A stretch of 34,091 nucleotides of DNA from Betaproteobacteria bacterium HGW-Betaproteobacteria-8 (GTDB lineage: Bacteria; Pseudomonadota; Gammaproteobacteria; Burkholderiales; Methylophilaceae), in the NCBI GenBank assembly GCA_002842135.1, contig PHCD01000005.1, positions 1 to 34,091 on the forward strand. The letters run 5' to 3'. Both the position numbers and the translations under genes were made by a program. The notes under the pieces are model-generated. The model was not told the DNA's origin and ran no database searches. It saw only the letters and a program-made list of their open reading frames with translations. Position 1 is the first letter of the stretch. Every line of letters starts with the position of its first letter. This document shows, piece by piece, positions 26,384 to 34,091 of the stretch.

Positions 26384-27016
26384 ATGCTCGAATGGGCTTA
26401 TTTATTCAAAATCGGCATCGCACTGTTCGCCATCGTCAACCCGATAGGTAGCGTACCGATTTTTATTGGCGCAACCGAAGGCTGGTCCACACATGACAGG
26501 CGACATATCGCCAGGATCGTAGCCTTCACCGTGTTCCTGGTTCTCGCACTCTCAGCGATAGTGGGTGACAAGATTCTCGCATTCTTCGGCATCAGCATCC
26601 CTTCGTTCGAAGTTGGCGGCGGCATCCTGCTGATGCTGATTGCCATCTCGATGATGCACGGCAAACTCAGTGAAGCCAGACAAACCAAGGAAGAAGCCCA
26701 GGCGGTCTCCGACCGCGAGGCGATTGCCATCGTACCCTTGAGCATCCCCCTGCTGGCAGGTCCGGGCGCCATCAGTAGCATGATCATCGCCGCGCAGCAA
26801 AAACCAGGCCTGATAAACCAGTTCTCACTGGTACTGCCGATAGGCGTCATCTGCCTGGCAGTCTGGCTGGCACTGAGCCTGTCGACCAGAATCGCCGCGC
26901 GCATGGGCACCATAGGCATCAACGTCGTCACCCGCCTCATGGGCCTGATCCTGGCAGCCATGGCAGTCGAATTCATCGCACACGGTCTGCAAGGCCTGTT
27001 CCCGCAATTAGCTTAA
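26384..27016 (+). CDS. marC: MarC/YchE family integral membrane protein
   Basis: A 210-residue protein with six predicted helices. The N-terminal ALFAIVNPIGSVPIF (about 13-27) and the central IPLLAGPGAISSMI (about 123-136) are the two halves of the family's repeat. Despite the name the family has no proven part in multiple antibiotic resistance; its substrate is unknown. A possible -10 GATAAT lies at 26355. It diverges from maf and is followed by nudJ. Confidence 0.9.
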   Translation: MLEWAYLFKIGIALFAIVNPIGSVPIFIGATEGWSTHDRRHIARIVAFTVFLVLALSAIVGDKILAFFGISIPSFEVGGGILLMLIAISMMHGKLSEARQTKEEAQAVSDREAIAIVPLSIPLLAGPGAISSMIIAAQQKPGLINQFSLVLPIGVICLAVWLALSLSTRIAARMGTIGINVVTRLMGLILAAMAVEFIAHGLQGLFPQLA

Positions 27017-27032
27017 GTGATGCACGGCAAGG

Positions 27033-27038
27033 TAAAAT
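27033..27038 (+). promoter_or_regulatory. Possible -10 element of nudJ-mnmA
   Basis: TAAAAT 25 bases before the nudJ ATG would give a leader of about 19 bases. No -35 is recognisable, so confidence is low. Confidence 0.3.
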
Positions 27039-27063
27039 AGACGCTTTATTGCCCGAAGTCATC

Positions 27064-27507
27064 ATGATCTGGAAACCCAACACCACTGTTGCCGCAGTCA
27101 TTGAACAAGATGGCAAGTTTCTGCTGGTAGAAGAAGAAACGACGGATGGCATCCGGCTCAACCAGCCGGCGGGACACCTGGAAAAAGGCGAAACGCTGAT
27201 CGAAGCCGCCATTCGCGAAACCAGTGAGGAAACCGCTTACGATTTCACGCCGGAACATTTGCTCGGCGTTTATCACTGGCGTCACCCAAGCAAGGACATT
27301 ACCTATCTGCGCTTTGCGTTTATCGGCCGTGCCGCAAATCACAAACCGGCACAGAAACTGGATGACGGCATACTGCGTGCAGTATGGATGAGCGCAGACG
27401 AGATTCGCGCAAGCCGTGGGATACACAGAAGCCCGCAAGTGCTGACGTGCATTGAACATTATCTGGCAGGACAACGCTTTCCATTGAGCGTATTGACACA
27501 CTTATGA
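27064..27507 (+). CDS. nudJ: NUDIX hydrolase, NudJ (phosphatase) type
   Basis: From the ATG at 27064 it has 147 residues; an upstream TTG adds five residues but the [12 protein letters not shown] start fits the family. The Nudix box G-x5-E-x7-RE-x2-EE is present from GHLEKGETL to RETSEET, with threonine in place of the last glycine. The sequence QPAGHLE, the [16 protein letters not shown] segment and the C-terminal LAGQRFPL closely resemble E. coli NudJ (thiamin pyrimidine pyrophosphate and nucleotide phosphatase). In E. coli nudJ also precedes mnmA. It overlaps mnmA by four bases. Confidence 0.9.
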   Translation: MIWKPNTTVAAVIEQDGKFLLVEEETTDGIRLNQPAGHLEKGETLIEAAIRETSEETAYDFTPEHLLGVYHWRHPSKDITYLRFAFIGRAANHKPAQKLDDGILRAVWMSADEIRASRGIHRSPQVLTCIEHYLAGQRFPLSVLTHL

Positions 27508-28589
27508 AAACCAAAAGAGTAGTCGTCGGCATGTCCGGCGGAGTGGATTCATCCGTAGCGGCCCTGTTGCTCAAGCAACAAGGCTATGAAGTCGTCGGCC
27601 TGTTCATGAAGAACTGGGAAGATGACGACACCGATGAATACTGCTCATCCAAACAGGACCTGATCGACGCTGTCTCGGTTGCCGACAAGATCGGCATCGA
27701 GATTGAGGCGGTCAACTTCAGCAAGGAATACAAGGATCGCGTGTTCGCCAATTTCCTGCAGGAATACCAGGCGGGCCGCACACCGAATCCGGACATCCTG
27801 TGCAATGCCGAAATCAAGTTCAAGGCTTTCCTCGACCATGCCATGGGCCTGGGCGCCGACCTGATTGCGACCGGCCATTACGCCCAGGTGCGTGAAAAGG
27901 ACGGCCTGTTCCAGCTAATGAAAGGCGACGACGGCAGCAAGGATCAAAGCTATTTTCTTTACCGCCTGAATCAGGCACAGCTATCGAAGACCCTGTTTCC
28001 GCTTGGCCATCTGCTCAAGCGCGAGATACGTGACATCGCCCGGCAAGCTCAGCTACCCACCAGCGAGAAGAAGGATTCCACCGGCATCTGCTTCATTGGC
28101 GAGCGTCCGTTCCGCGAATTCCTCAACCGCTACCTGCCACGTGAGCCGGGTGAAATGCAGACACCGGGTGGCAAAGTGGTCGGCCAGCATGAAGGCCTGA
28201 TGTATTACACCATTGGCCAACGCCAGGGGTTGGGGATCGGCGGCTCACGCACCAGCAATGGTGAGCCGTGGTTTGTCGCCGGCAAGGATATGGAAAAGAA
28301 CGTGCTGATTGTGGTGCAGGGCCATGAACATCCATTGCTGCTCAGTGACGGGCTGGTTGCCAACCAATTGCACTGGATCTCGGGGCAAAACCCGGAAACG
28401 CACTGGGTCTACGCAGCCAAAACCCGTTATCGCCAACCCGATGCGCCTTGCGAGATCGATCGTCTTGAGGGGGATGAAGTGGAAGTGCGTTTCGGCCAGC
28501 GCCAGTGGGCAGTGACACCAGGTCAGTCGGTGGTAGTCTACGAGAGTAATGTCTGCCTTGGTGGCGGCATCATCACGCGCGCGATTTAA
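27504..28589 (+). CDS. mnmA: tRNA-specific 2-thiouridylase MnmA
   Basis: Adds sulfur to U34 of Lys, Glu and Gln tRNAs using ATP and persulfide from the Tus relay. The 361 residues carry the PP-loop SGGVDSS (11-17), the catalytic cysteine C100 in [13 protein letters not shown] and the second cysteine C196 in [11 protein letters not shown]. The C-terminal beta-barrel domain is complete. The start overlaps the nudJ stop. It converges on the GST gene with a 17-base gap and no visible terminator. Confidence 0.97.
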   Translation: MKTKRVVVGMSGGVDSSVAALLLKQQGYEVVGLFMKNWEDDDTDEYCSSKQDLIDAVSVADKIGIEIEAVNFSKEYKDRVFANFLQEYQAGRTPNPDILCNAEIKFKAFLDHAMGLGADLIATGHYAQVREKDGLFQLMKGDDGSKDQSYFLYRLNQAQLSKTLFPLGHLLKREIRDIARQAQLPTSEKKDSTGICFIGERPFREFLNRYLPREPGEMQTPGGKVVGQHEGLMYYTIGQRQGLGIGGSRTSNGEPWFVAGKDMEKNVLIVVQGHEHPLLLSDGLVANQLHWISGQNPETHWVYAAKTRYRQPDAPCEIDRLEGDEVEVRFGQRQWAVTPGQSVVVYESNVCLGGGIITRAI

Positions 28590-28606
28590 CTGACAATCCC
28601 ATCAAT

Positions 28607-29218
28607 CTAATCGGCAGGAGGGGCGGTCTCGCTGAATGAAGGCCGCTTCATCATCTCCTCGAAATGCCGGGCAAGATTCGGGTATGTACCGCGCCAGCCC
28701 ATGTCCGCGTAGCGCAGGTCGAGCCAGCCCAGCAAACAGCCCAAGGCAATGTCGGCGAGACTGAATGTGTCATCGACGCACCACTTGTTTTCGCCCAGTT
28801 CAGCGTTAAGTTGCGTCAATCCGCGCGATACCTTGCCCATCTGCTTTTCAATCACTGCCGCATCCCGCATGTTGCCGGAGCGGGCCGATTCCTGCCTGGC
28901 GAGAATCGCTGCATCGCAAACACCATCTGCCAATGATTCCCAGCGGCGCACCCAGATCTTGGCTGAATTTTCCTGGGGAATCAGCCGGGCCAATGGTGTA
29001 CGGTTGTCCAGGTATTCCACGATGACTCGTGAATCGAACAGGCTCCCACCATCGTCCAGAATCAGGACGGGAATCTTGCCAAGCGGATTATGATGAATCA
29101 CCGGACAATCCGGATCGGCCAGCGCCACCTTCACCATTTCGACTTCAATACGTTTCTCTGCGGCAACAACTCGCACTTTTCGGGCGTAAGGACTGGTAAG
29201 CGAATAAAGAAGCTTCAT
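28607..29218 (-). CDS. Glutathione S-transferase family protein
   Basis: A 203-residue two-domain GST: thioredoxin-like domain with MKLLYSLTSPYARKVRVVAAEK at the start, the cis-proline loop GKIPVLILDDG and the glutathione gamma-glutamyl contact LFDSRVIVEYLD, then an all-helical domain with FSLADIALGCLLGWLDLRY. The N-terminal S-P-Y in the active-site loop suggests a serine or tyrosine type enzyme rather than a cysteine one. Substrate is unknown. It diverges from nadC over 63 bases; no Shine-Dalgarno precedes its ATG, and a -10-like element lies eight bases upstream. Confidence 0.92.
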   Translation of the reverse strand: MKLLYSLTSPYARKVRVVAAEKRIEVEMVKVALADPDCPVIHHNPLGKIPVLILDDGGSLFDSRVIVEYLDNRTPLARLIPQENSAKIWVRRWESLADGVCDAAILARQESARSGNMRDAAVIEKQMGKVSRGLTQLNAELGENKWCVDDTFSLADIALGCLLGWLDLRYADMGWRGTYPNLARHFEEMMKRPSFSETAPPAD

Positions 29219-29226
29219 GGCTGGAA

Positions 29227-29232
29227 TCTATA
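29227..29232 (-). promoter_or_regulatory. Possible -10 element abutting the GST gene start
   Basis: On the minus strand TATAGA (29232-29227) ends eight bases before the ATG at 29218, with no Shine-Dalgarno between. A leaderless or near-leaderless transcript is possible. No -35 is clear. Confidence 0.35.
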
Positions 29233-29268
29233 GTCAGTTAATTGAGGATTGTTGTTACGGCGCTGCAT

Positions 29269-29274
29269 TATAAT
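29269..29274 (+). promoter_or_regulatory. -10 element abutting the nadC start
   Basis: A perfect TATAAT ends seven bases before the nadC ATG at 29282, with no Shine-Dalgarno between. Transcription is predicted to begin at or next to the start codon. TTGTTG and TTGAGG upstream give spacers of 14 and 21 bases, neither ideal for a -35. Confidence 0.5.
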
Positions 29275-29281
29275 GTAATTC

Positions 29282-30166
29282 ATGAATTCGACCTTATTTC
29301 ATAAAAGCCTGACCGGCACGGCACTTTTGAGACTCAAACAGGTCATGCTGGATAATGTGCTTGGAGCACTGGCCGAAGATATTGGTTCAGGCAATCTTTC
29401 TGGTGATTATACGGCACAACTGATCCCGGAAAACCAGCAGGCCAACGCCACCATCATCAGCCGGCAAACCGCCGTCATCTGCGGCTTGCCGTGGGCACAC
29501 GAATGCTTTATCCAGTTGGACAAAACAATCAGCATTGACTGGCAAATCCAGGAAGGCGACACCGTCGTTCCCGGCCAGCTGATTGCCCGAATATCAGGCC
29601 ATGCCAGACCCATGCTGAGCGCGGAACGCTGCGCCCTCAATTTTTTGCAAACACTCTCGGCAACCGCAACAGAAACACGAAAATTTACCGATGCCATAAA
29701 AGGCTGTAAAGCAGCCATCCTTGATACCCGCAAGACACTCCCTGGCCTCAGGCTGGCACAAAAATACGCCGTCCTGGTCGGTGGCGGCCAGAACCAAAGG
29801 TTAGGGCTTTATGATGGCATTTTGATTAAGGAAAACCATATTTCCGCCGCTGGAGGCATACACCAGGCGCTGAACCTGGCACACCAGATCAATCAAAACA
29901 TACCGGTCCAGATCGAAGTCGAAAACCTGCAGGACTTGCTGATTGCCATAGAATCAGGGGCCCAATCGATTCTGCTAGACAATTTCAGCAGTTCGGATTT
30001 GGCTGAAGCTGTAAGCCTCAACCAAGGCCGCGCTGTCCTCGAGGCTTCCGGTGGCATCGGTATCGACAATGTCCGTACCGTTGCCCTCACCGGGGTAGAC
30101 CGCATCTCCATCGGGCACCTGACCAAGGATATCCAGGCCATAGACCTTTCCATGCGTTTCGAATAA
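29282..30166 (+). CDS. nadC: Nicotinate-nucleotide pyrophosphorylase (quinolinate phosphoribosyltransferase)
   Basis: Converts quinolinate and PRPP to nicotinate mononucleotide in de novo NAD synthesis. The 294 residues include LAEDIGSGNLSGDYT (30-44), RKTLPGLR (150-157) and IKENHI (182-187). The loop usually reading GGGxNHR is GGGQNQR here, with Gln172 replacing the active-site histidine; I believe this is frequent in betaproteobacterial NadC and not a sign of loss. The length of the N-terminus before LAEDIG supports the ATG at 29282 over an internal ATG at 29345. It is followed after 11 bases by a GspE-like gene. Confidence 0.95.
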   Translation: MNSTLFHKSLTGTALLRLKQVMLDNVLGALAEDIGSGNLSGDYTAQLIPENQQANATIISRQTAVICGLPWAHECFIQLDKTISIDWQIQEGDTVVPGQLIARISGHARPMLSAERCALNFLQTLSATATETRKFTDAIKGCKAAILDTRKTLPGLRLAQKYAVLVGGGQNQRLGLYDGILIKENHISAAGGIHQALNLAHQINQNIPVQIEVENLQDLLIAIESGAQSILLDNFSSSDLAEAVSLNQGRAVLEASGGIGIDNVRTVALTGVDRISIGHLTKDIQAIDLSMRFE

Positions 30167-30177
30167 AGTAGACCATC

Positions 30178-31959
30178 ATGAGCAAAGCCAACACCATCGT
30201 AAAACAGGAAGGCCGACTGACATTAGGCGATGTGTTGCGCATGCTGGTGAATGACGGCATGGTGGAAAAAAGCCAGGCAGAGCAACTCTACAAAGACCGC
30301 AAACTTGACCGCTCGAATCTGCATCCGCTGGTTGTTGTAGGTGAGCAGAAATGGAAGAACCTTGCCGCGCCAGACAAGCCATTAACCGTCGAAACGCTTA
30401 CAGTCTGGCTGGCCGACCGCAGCGGTCTCGATTATTACCATGTCGATCCGCTCAAACTCGATTTCGGCTCGGTGGCACAGATCGTCTCTAAAGCCTATGC
30501 CGAGCGCCTCAAGATCATGCCGGTCAAGGTGCAGGGGAATATAGCAACGATTGCGACAGCCGAACCGTTCCTGACCGAATGGATACCGGACCTGGAACGT
30601 GTACTGGGCATGAAAATCAAGCTGGTCATAACCAACCCGCTTGAAATCAACCGTTACCTGCCTGAAATCTACAACCTGGCCAACTCCATCAACCTGGCCA
30701 GCACCGCAAAAGCCGGCCAGATCGTCGGTGTACAGAATTTTGAGCAACTGGTGGAGCTCGGCAACAGCAAGAACCTGGACGCCAATGAGCAACATATCGT
30801 CAATATCGTTGACTGGCTGTTCAAATATGCTTTCGAACAGCGCGCCAGCGACATCCATCTGGAGCCACGGCGCAACATCGGCCTGGTACGCTTTCGCATC
30901 GATGGCATCCTGCATCAGGTTTACCAGTTGCCATCCACCATCATGAATGCCATCACCAGCCGCATCAAACTGCTCGGCCGCATGGACATGGTGGAAAAAC
31001 GCCGGCCACAGGATGGCCGCATCAAGACCGTCACGGCAGAAGGCCAGGAAATCGAGTTGCGGCTGTCGACCATGCCGACCGCTTTCGGCGAAAAACTGGT
31101 CATGCGTATCTTCACACCGGAGAATCTGGTCAAGGACTTCATTCAACTCGGTTTTTCGCAGGAGCAGGATGCCCTCTGGAAAACCTGGACCGCCAATCCC
31201 AACGGCATCATTCTAGTAACGGGTCCGACAGGTTCGGGCAAAACCACAACCCTGTATTCAACACTGAAGCAACTGGCTACGGAAGAAGTGAACGTCTGCA
31301 CTGTGGAAGACCCGATCGAGATGGTCGAGCCAACCTTCAATCAGATGCAGGTTCAGCAAAACATCGACCTGACTTTCTCCGATGGCATCCGCACCCTGCT
31401 GCGCCAGGACCCTGACATCATCATGGTCGGTGAAATCCGCGACGGGGAAACAGCCGAAATGGCCACACAGGCGGCGTTAACCGGCCACTTGGTACTCTCC
31501 ACCCTACACACCAATGACGCGCCTTCATCCATCACCCGCCTGCTTGATCTGGATGTACCGTTCTACCTGATCAACTCCACCGTAATCGGCATCATGGCAC
31601 AGCGGCTGGTGCGTACCCTTTGCCCGCACTGCAAGGAAGCGGCGGACATCGACCAGGCCACTTGGGACGCCTTGGTCAGTCCATGGAAGATCGCCAAACC
31701 GAAGCAAATCCAGAAAGCCGTGGGCTGTCTCGAATGCAGGATGACCGGTTACCGTGGCCGCAGCGGTATTTACGAAATGCTGAGCATCAGTCCAGCCATC
31801 AAAAAGCTCATTGCACAGAATGGCGACCTCGCCACCATTCGCGCAACCGCCCACCGTGAAGGGATGGTGCCCCTGATGATCAATGGTGCGGAAAAAGTGG
31901 CGGCGGGCATCACCACCATCGAAGAATTGCTCAAGGTCGCGCCACCACCGATAGATTGA
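30178..31959 (+). CDS. GspE/PilB-family secretion or pilus assembly ATPase
   Basis: A 593-residue ATPase. The N-terminal region (about 12-160) looks like an MshEN/T2SSE_N domain, with RLTLGDVLRMLVNDGMV near its start. The ATPase core has ASDIHLEP (223-230), Walker A GPTGSGKTTT (349-358), VEDPIE, Walker B DIIMVGEIRDGET (413-425) and TGHLVLSTLHTND. Four cysteines C482/C485 and C517/C520 form the zinc finger of assembly (PilB/GspE) ATPases, absent from PilT. No pilC, pilin or gsp gene is adjacent; it follows nadC closely. Whether it is the main PilB or a second assembly motor cannot be told here. Confidence 0.9.
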   Translation: MSKANTIVKQEGRLTLGDVLRMLVNDGMVEKSQAEQLYKDRKLDRSNLHPLVVVGEQKWKNLAAPDKPLTVETLTVWLADRSGLDYYHVDPLKLDFGSVAQIVSKAYAERLKIMPVKVQGNIATIATAEPFLTEWIPDLERVLGMKIKLVITNPLEINRYLPEIYNLANSINLASTAKAGQIVGVQNFEQLVELGNSKNLDANEQHIVNIVDWLFKYAFEQRASDIHLEPRRNIGLVRFRIDGILHQVYQLPSTIMNAITSRIKLLGRMDMVEKRRPQDGRIKTVTAEGQEIELRLSTMPTAFGEKLVMRIFTPENLVKDFIQLGFSQEQDALWKTWTANPNGIILVTGPTGSGKTTTLYSTLKQLATEEVNVCTVEDPIEMVEPTFNQMQVQQNIDLTFSDGIRTLLRQDPDIIMVGEIRDGETAEMATQAALTGHLVLSTLHTNDAPSSITRLLDLDVPFYLINSTVIGIMAQRLVRTLCPHCKEAADIDQATWDALVSPWKIAKPKQIQKAVGCLECRMTGYRGRSGIYEMLSISPAIKKLIAQNGDLATIRATAHREGMVPLMINGAEKVAAGITTIEELLKVAPPPID

Positions 31960-32010
31960 CCGTCCAGAACACAACCGGCAATGAATATTTAGCGCTACTG
32001 GCATGATTCC

Positions 32011-32074
32011 CTGAGGATTTAGCCTTGACCAAAATCATGCAACCAGTTACTGTTTAGGGTTCAATTATCCTCAG
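32011..32074. repeat. 8-bp inverted repeat flanking the predicted ilv promoter
   Basis: CTGAGGAT (32011-32018) and its perfect complement ATCCTCAG (32067-32074) lie 48 bases apart. One arm is just upstream of the predicted -35 and the other just past the predicted transcription start. This could be a split operator or chance. Confidence 0.35.
32025..32053 (+). promoter_or_regulatory. Predicted promoter of ilvIH
   Basis: TTGACC (32025-32030), a 17-base spacer and TACTGT (32048-32053). The -35 is good, the -10 weak, which fits an activator-dependent promoter. The predicted leader of about 30 bases is too short for an ilv-type attenuator. Confidence 0.4.
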
Positions 32075-32090
32075 TAAAAACAAGCAATAT

Positions 32091-33836
32091 ATGGAAGACC
32101 GTAGCCCGCCATCCTCTCACCATGCCTCACGTCCAATTTCGGGCGCGGAGATTCTCACTCGCTGCCTGCAAGAGGAAAAAGTCAAATATGTGTTCGGCTA
32201 TCCCGGCGGTGCGGTGCTCCACATCTACGATGAGATTTTCAAGCAGGACGCGTTCAAGCATATCCTGGTACGCCATGAACAGGCTGCAGTGCATGCCGCC
32301 GATGCATATTCCCGCGCCACGGGCGAAGTTGGCGTTGCGCTGGTGACTTCCGGTCCGGGCGCAACCAATGCCATCACAGGCATTGCAACGGCCTACATGG
32401 ATTCAATTCCGCTGGTCGTCATCAGCGGCCAGGTACCGGCACCTGCCATTGGCATGGATGCCTTCCAGGAAGTCGATATGGTCGGCATCACACGCCCATG
32501 CGTAAAACATAACTTCCTGGTCAAGGACGTCAAGGACATTGCCGTTACTATCAAGAAGGCGTTTTACATTGCCGCCACGGGCAGGCCCGGTCCTGTTGTC
32601 GTCGATATTCCCAAGGACATCACAGCGCATTTTGCCAAGTTCGAATATCCAGCCAGCGTAGAGCTGCGCTCTTACACGCCTGTTATCAAAGGACACTCAG
32701 GCCAGATCAAGAAAGCCGTCAAGCTCCTGCTGGAAGCCAAGCGCCCTATGCTTTATACCGGCGGCGGCGTAATCCTGGGCAACGCCTCCGAAGAACTGAT
32801 CAAGCTCGCACGGACGCTGGGTTACCCAGTCACCAACACCCTGATGGGACTTGGCGGCTACCCGGCCACCGACAAGCAGTTCGTCGGCATGCTGGGCATG
32901 CACGGCACTTACGAAGCCAACATGGCAATGCAGGATTGCGACGTCCTGCTGGCTGTGGGTGCACGTTTTGACGACCGCGTCATTGGCAACCCGGGTCACT
33001 TCTTCAGCAAGGACCGCACGATCATCCATGTCGATGTCGACCCTTCATCCATCTCCAAACGGGTCAAGATCGATGTGCCGATTGTCGGCCACGTACAGTC
33101 GGTATTGGCCGAGATGAATGAACTGCTGGCGGCGGAACCGAAGAAACCTGAAGCCTTGGCTATCGATGCATGGTGGGCGCAGATCGACACCTGGCGCGAG
33201 AAAAAATCGCTGGCCTACAAAACCGACAGCAACATTATCAAGCCTCAGTACGTGATCGAGAAACTGTGGGAAGTCACCAAGGGCGATGCCTACGTGACGT
33301 CGGATGTTGGCCAGCACCAGATGTGGGCTGCACAATATTACAAGTTTGACAAACCGCGTCGCTGGATCAATTCCGGCGGTCTTGGCACCATGGGTGTCGG
33401 CTTGCCATATGCCATGGGTTGCCAGATGGCAAATCCAGATGCCCAGGTTGCCTGCATCACCGGCGAAGGCAGTATCCAGATGAATATCCAGGAGCTGTCA
33501 ACCTGCCATCAGTTCAGGCTGCCGATCAAGGTCATCCTGTTGAACAACCGTTACCTCGGCATGGTACGTCAGTGGCAGGAGTTCTTCTACGAGAACCGCT
33601 ATTCTGAATCCTATATGGACAGCTTGCCGGACTTCGTCAAACTGGCAGAGTCCTATGGCCATGTCGGCATGAAGATCGAAAACCCGGGCGATGTAGAAGG
33701 CGCGCTGAAAGATGCCTTCAACATGAAGGATCGTTTCGTTTTCATGAACTTTATCACCGACCAGAAGGAAAACGTGTTCCCCATGGTACCGAACGGCAAA
33801 GGTTTATCGGAAATGATTCTGGCAGGGGACGAATAA
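32091..33836 (+). CDS. ilvI: Acetolactate synthase (acetohydroxyacid synthase) large subunit
   Basis: ThDP-dependent enzyme that makes acetolactate or acetohydroxybutyrate, the first common step to valine, leucine and isoleucine. The 581 residues have the three-domain layout: [13 protein letters not shown] and catalytic Glu63 in [11 protein letters not shown], a central FAD domain, and the C-terminal ThDP/Mg motif beginning [14 protein letters not shown] and ending in [11 protein letters not shown]. Glu replaces Asp in the GDG motif, as in other proteobacterial IlvI-type enzymes I know of. No good Shine-Dalgarno precedes the ATG at 32091. The regulatory subunit gene starts one base after its stop. 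Confidence 0.96.
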   Translation: MEDRSPPSSHHASRPISGAEILTRCLQEEKVKYVFGYPGGAVLHIYDEIFKQDAFKHILVRHEQAAVHAADAYSRATGEVGVALVTSGPGATNAITGIATAYMDSIPLVVISGQVPAPAIGMDAFQEVDMVGITRPCVKHNFLVKDVKDIAVTIKKAFYIAATGRPGPVVVDIPKDITAHFAKFEYPASVELRSYTPVIKGHSGQIKKAVKLLLEAKRPMLYTGGGVILGNASEELIKLARTLGYPVTNTLMGLGGYPATDKQFVGMLGMHGTYEANMAMQDCDVLLAVGARFDDRVIGNPGHFFSKDRTIIHVDVDPSSISKRVKIDVPIVGHVQSVLAEMNELLAAEPKKPEALAIDAWWAQIDTWREKKSLAYKTDSNIIKPQYVIEKLWEVTKGDAYVTSDVGQHQMWAAQYYKFDKPRRWINSGGLGTMGVGLPYAMGCQMANPDAQVACITGEGSIQMNIQELSTCHQFRLPIKVILLNNRYLGMVRQWQEFFYENRYSESYMDSLPDFVKLAESYGHVGMKIENPGDVEGALKDAFNMKDRFVFMNFITDQKENVFPMVPNGKGLSEMILAGDE

Positions 33837-33837
33837 C

Positions 33838-34091
33838 ATGAAGCACATTATTTCACTGCTGATGGAAAACGAATCCGGCGCACTCTCCCGCGTAGCCGGC
33901 CTGTTCTCGGCACGCGCCTACAATATCGAATCTCTGACCGTGGCGCCCACCGAAGATGCCACGCTGTCACGCATGACCATCGTCACTTCCGGATCGGAGG
34001 ATGTGATCGAGCAGATCATCAAACAGCTCAACAAGCTGGTCGATGTGGTCAAAGTGCTGGACCTGAATGACGGGCGTTATATCGAACGCGA
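33838..34091 (+). CDS. ilvH: Acetolactate synthase small (regulatory) subunit, cut by the window end
   Basis: The first 84 codons of the regulatory subunit that binds valine for feedback inhibition. It begins [21 protein letters not shown], the ACT domain, followed by [13 protein letters not shown]. An AGGGGA Shine-Dalgarno in the end of ilvI precedes the ATG. There is no stop before position 34091; about half of a typical 163-residue protein is present. Confidence 0.95.
   Translation, partial: MKHIISLLMENESGALSRVAGLFSARAYNIESLTVAPTEDATLSRMTIVTSGSEDVIEQIIKQLNKLVDVVKVLDLNDGRYIER

Noticed and set aside
32038..32055. Short frame MQPVTV as an ilv attenuator leader peptide
   Set aside because: Too short, only two valines, and no terminator/antiterminator hairpins follow before ilvI.

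Overview
The window is a gene-dense stretch of a betaproteobacterial chromosome, with about 36 genes and no gap above roughly 140 bases. Gene content points to the Nitrosomonadales, perhaps a Methylophilaceae-like lineage, but the family-level call is only an inference. Supporting signs are the exbBD-msbA-lpxK-kdsB lipopolysaccharide block, a RibBX-type riboflavin protein, a PyrB/pseudo-dihydroorotase pair, the pilT-pilU pair and overall housekeeping content of moderate GC. I see no phage, insertion sequence, CRISPR array, toxin-antitoxin pair or defence island.

Layout. Positions 1-51 (minus) hold the 5' two thirds of an initiator tRNA-Met with its own strong promoter. Positions 158-4986 (minus) form an envelope operon read exbB, exbD, msbA, lpxK, a 59-residue Trm112-like zinc protein, kdsB. 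Positions 5050-10512 (minus) carry mltB, lolC/E, lolD and comEC. Positions 10613-16898 (plus) start with ribE and ribBX, followed by a tightly overlapping run algH-ruvX-pyrR-pyrB-pyrC' and a Tat-exported FecR-like protein. Positions 16920-19947 (minus) hold terC, pilU and pilT. Positions 20015-24247 (plus) hold yggS, proC, yggT and a dynamin-like GTPase. Positions 24262-26306 (minus) hold rng and maf. Positions 26384-28589 (plus) hold marC, nudJ and mnmA. A GST gene (minus) and nadC (plus) diverge from a 63-base region; nadC is followed by a solitary GspE/PilB-like ATPase. The window ends in ilvI and a truncated ilvH.

How the genes work together. The envelope block supplies CMP-Kdo synthesis, lipid A 4'-phosphorylation, lipid A flipping, a proton-driven ExbBD motor, lipoprotein export and wall remodelling. 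ComEC, PilT, PilU and the GspE-like ATPase hint at type IV pilus and DNA-uptake capacity, though the pilin assembly genes are elsewhere. The pyr run makes carbamoyl-aspartate, with a dihydroorotase homologue that has lost its HxH metal site and probably scaffolds PyrB.

The most interesting signal I found is not a new system but a recurring promoter layout. At lolC, ribE, algH and nadC, and more weakly at the GST gene, a good -10 hexamer ends only 6 to 8 bases before the start codon and no Shine-Dalgarno sequence is visible, which predicts leaderless mRNAs. Other points of note are the degenerate RibBX and PyrC' proteins, the CxC/HHxxH Tat protein and the dynamin-like GTPase. I do not see convincing evidence for a wholly new multi-gene system.
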